From: a virus
Length of the DNA stretch: 23,163 nt
Strand: one strand, 5' to 3'
Virus record (IMG/VR): IMGVR_UViG_3300028129_000066
Coordinates: 1-23,163 of that record
Position 1 is the first letter of the stretch. Every line of letters starts with the position of its first letter. Under the pieces are notes generated by a model. The model was not told where the DNA came from, ran no database searches, and worked only from the letters and a program-made list of their open reading frames with translations. The translations under genes were made by a program, and so were the position numbers. Shown here one piece after another: positions 21,527 through 23,163 of the stretch.

Positions 21527-23017
21527 ATGAAACCGTTAAATTTAGATAGTTCTCCTTGTTCACCTACATCTTCAAACTGTGTCATTTGGCAAGGTCCAGA
21601 CATAGCGTGTATAAATTTATGTAAAGGTGATACAATATCATCAGTTGTTTATAAACTAGCAACTGAGTTATGTACAGTTATGGATACTTTAAAAATATCT
21701 TCATATAACTTAAGTTGTTTTAACTTAACCAATGTTACACCACAAACTTTTCAAGATCTTATAGATTTGATTATACTTAAGGTTTGTGAGTTAGAAACAG
21801 CTAGTGGTAATACAATTGTTATACCTGGAGCTGGTGGTTCACCTACAGATACAATAGTTACAGTTGCTTCTTGCTTTATAGTTGGTACACAAACAACTAT
21901 GAATCTTCAAGATTATGTAACAACAATTGGTACAAAAATTTGTGATTTAATCACAGACATAAGTGTTAATACTAATGCAATAGAAGCATTAGGTATTCGT
22001 GTAACAGATTTAGAAAATGCTACACCTCCTTCATACACTACACCACAAATAACATTAGATGAGGCATTAGCTTCACTCAGCCCTGCTACATTATATAACA
22101 TTGACACTGTTTTAAATGTTTACATTAATGATGTATGGTTTTCTTATGTAGGCGTTACAGGTAGTATTACAGATTTAAGTGATTCAATCATTTATGGTAC
22201 CACTTCTGTAGCTAATAGTGATAATTCTATAACAAATCCTGGTGCTGTAATGAGTGTGCAATATGCTGCTGATTGGATTACAGGACCTACAAAAGTTGCT
22301 GACACATTAAAAAATATATGGACTGCAATAAAAGATATTAGAGGTGGTGTTCCTACACTTACAGTAGATAACTCAGGGAATGTTCAATTTACTCTAACCG
22401 GTTTTCCAGCATATAGTTTGAAGGCTGACGTTGCTTTACCAACAGTTACTATGACTGATGGTGCTACAATTGCTTTTACAGAAACTACTGGTGCACCTGA
22501 TTATGAATTTACAGCTGAGGTTATTCCTTTTAATGGTCTTTTTGTAAGATCTACAGGTGTGGCAATAACAAGTGTTGCAAAAGTTACTCCTTCATTAACA
22601 ACTCTTTTAAATAGTGGATCAAGTGCTACACTTATCTTAGGTACTACAGATTATAATGATGGTGGTACTGGTTATAATCCTACTACAGGTGAATGGACAT
22701 GTCCTGCTAATGGTAGATATAACTTAAGTTTTAATGTATCATTGTCTCACACTACTGATGCTGCAGGATGGCATACTGGTGGATCTGCAGGGATTATTAC
22801 AGCAGGTCTTGTATCTACAAGTAATGTTATATATGCAGCTAATAGTTTTACACCATCAGCAAGTATATCACCTGTTGCAAACATTGCAGGTAATATTGAA
22901 GGTGTTACACTTACTGCAGGTATAGTTATAAAGTTAAAAGTATTAAACTTGACAGGATTTGATTATATCTCAGAAGCAAATGATGTAGCAACAATGTCAA
23001 TACAAAGAATAAAATAA
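21527..23017 (+). CDS. fibre-like protein with C-terminal C1q/TNF-like domain (496 aa)
   Basis: The N-terminal 60 residues are Cys-rich (CSPTSSNCVIWQGPDIACIN, then LCKGD and 'YKLATELCTVMDTL') and probably attach the protein to the virion. Residues about 75-165 alternate helical stretches with 'NTNAIEALGIRVTDLE'-type heptads, suggesting a trimeric coiled coil. A threonine-rich beta shaft follows (VPTLTVDNSGNVQFTLTGF). The last 130 residues (about 365-496) fit the C1q-like jelly roll: 'YNPTTGEWTCPANGRYNLSF' and 'GVTLTAGIVIKLKVLN'. C1q-like trimers are known receptor-binding tips of phage fibres. A host-binding role is inferred. The combination with LamG domains at the other end of the window suggests more than one adhesion protein. 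Confidence 0.75.
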   Translation: MKPLNLDSSPCSPTSSNCVIWQGPDIACINLCKGDTISSVVYKLATELCTVMDTLKISSYNLSCFNLTNVTPQTFQDLIDLIILKVCELETASGNTIVIPGAGGSPTDTIVTVASCFIVGTQTTMNLQDYVTTIGTKICDLITDISVNTNAIEALGIRVTDLENATPPSYTTPQITLDEALASLSPATLYNIDTVLNVYINDVWFSYVGVTGSITDLSDSIIYGTTSVANSDNSITNPGAVMSVQYAADWITGPTKVADTLKNIWTAIKDIRGGVPTLTVDNSGNVQFTLTGFPAYSLKADVALPTVTMTDGATIAFTETTGAPDYEFTAEVIPFNGLFVRSTGVAITSVAKVTPSLTTLLNSGSSATLILGTTDYNDGGTGYNPTTGEWTCPANGRYNLSFNVSLSHTTDAAGWHTGGSAGIITAGLVSTSNVIYAANSFTPSASISPVANIAGNIEGVTLTAGIVIKLKVLNLTGFDYISEANDVATMSIQRIK

Positions 23018-23026
23018 TAAAATAAT

Positions 23027-23163
23027 ATGGCACTTTCAACATGTACAAAATGCGGAGAACAACCAATAGGATGTGGTTGTGAATCTCCATATACAACAGC
23101 TCCAGCTTGTCTACCTGTAGATCCTTGTTCAAATCCTGAACCTTGTTCTGAATTTTTTGATGC
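23027..23163 (+). CDS. cysteine-rich protein, N-terminal part (3' end outside window)
   Basis: The ATG at 23027 follows the fibre gene after nine bases, and the frame is open to the window end (45 full codons). The product starts MALSTCTKCGEQPIGCGCE and continues 'APACLPVDPCSNPEPCSEFF'. Cys6, Cys9, Cys16 and Cys18 repeat the C-x2-C-x(5-6)-CGC layout of the 41-aa gene at 19577, and further cysteines follow at a Pro-rich stretch. It may be the start of another fibre or spike protein that uses this motif as a virion-attachment tag. The full length and function cannot be judged from this fragment. Confidence 0.72.
   Translation, partial: MALSTCTKCGEQPIGCGCESPYTTAPACLPVDPCSNPEPCSEFFD

Noticed and set aside
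1-23163. Stop-codon reassignment, as known in some crAss-like phages
   Set aside because: TAA, TGA and TAG all end genes at sensible places, with overlaps or short gaps to the next start, and no gene needs an internal stop to be read through.
1-23163. CRISPR array, tRNA gene, insertion sequence or attachment site
   Set aside because: No regularly spaced repeats, no cloverleaf-like gap sequence, no transposase or integrase and no terminal repeats were seen; the largest gene-free gap is about 114 bases.

Overview
The window is part of a tailed double-stranded DNA phage genome (or a prophage-like contig). It covers, left to right, a fibre or adhesin end, a lysis cassette, a small DNA-binding/nuclease block, the packaging and head genes, and a cysteine-rich set of virion proteins. 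The DNA is strongly AT-rich, every gene I accept is on the + strand, and genes are tightly packed with several ATGA stop/start overlaps. The host is most likely a member of the Bacteroidota. The reasons are one intergenic TAnnTTTG box (the Bacteroidetes -7 element), A-rich leaders with no consistent Shine-Dalgarno site, and the protein types. The TerL-portal-MCP block and HU/IHF-like gene would fit a crAss-like phage or another Bacteroidota phage lineage, but I cannot settle that from sequence alone. The standard code fits: TAA is the commonest stop, TGA is mostly used at overlaps, and TAG ends three genes.

Region 1 (1-2112): the C-terminal end of a protein with two consecutive LamG-like units, two small unknown genes (one membrane-anchored) and a permuted NlpC/P60-like enzyme. 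Region 2 (2149-4170): a lysis cassette of holin-4-type protein, second small membrane protein, unimolecular spanin and zinc amidase, closed by a clear rho-independent terminator. A 13-bp inverted repeat sits just before the holin start.

Region 3 (4183-7075): a new transcription unit starting at the TATATTTG box. It encodes a helical protein, a probable winged-helix protein, an HU/IHF-like protein, a Cys-rich zinc protein, a small acidic protein, a PD-(D/E)XK nuclease and an unknown protein just before TerL.

Region 4 (7078-18946): large terminase, portal, a scaffold-like protein, major capsid protein, a conserved-looking unknown, a probable head-tail connector, a Dps/ferritin-like protein and a 499-aa virion protein with an inserted beta-rich domain. 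Strong terminators follow the capsid gene and the 499-aa gene.

Region 5 (19015-23163): a run of cysteine-rich proteins. It holds a 180-aa protein, a 41-aa CxxC mini-protein, a 583-aa protein with tandem Cys repeats, a fibre-like protein ending in a C1q-like domain, and the start of another Cys-rich gene cut by the window edge. No tape measure, sheath, integrase, tRNA or replication gene is visible. No stretch above 300 bases lacks a gene.
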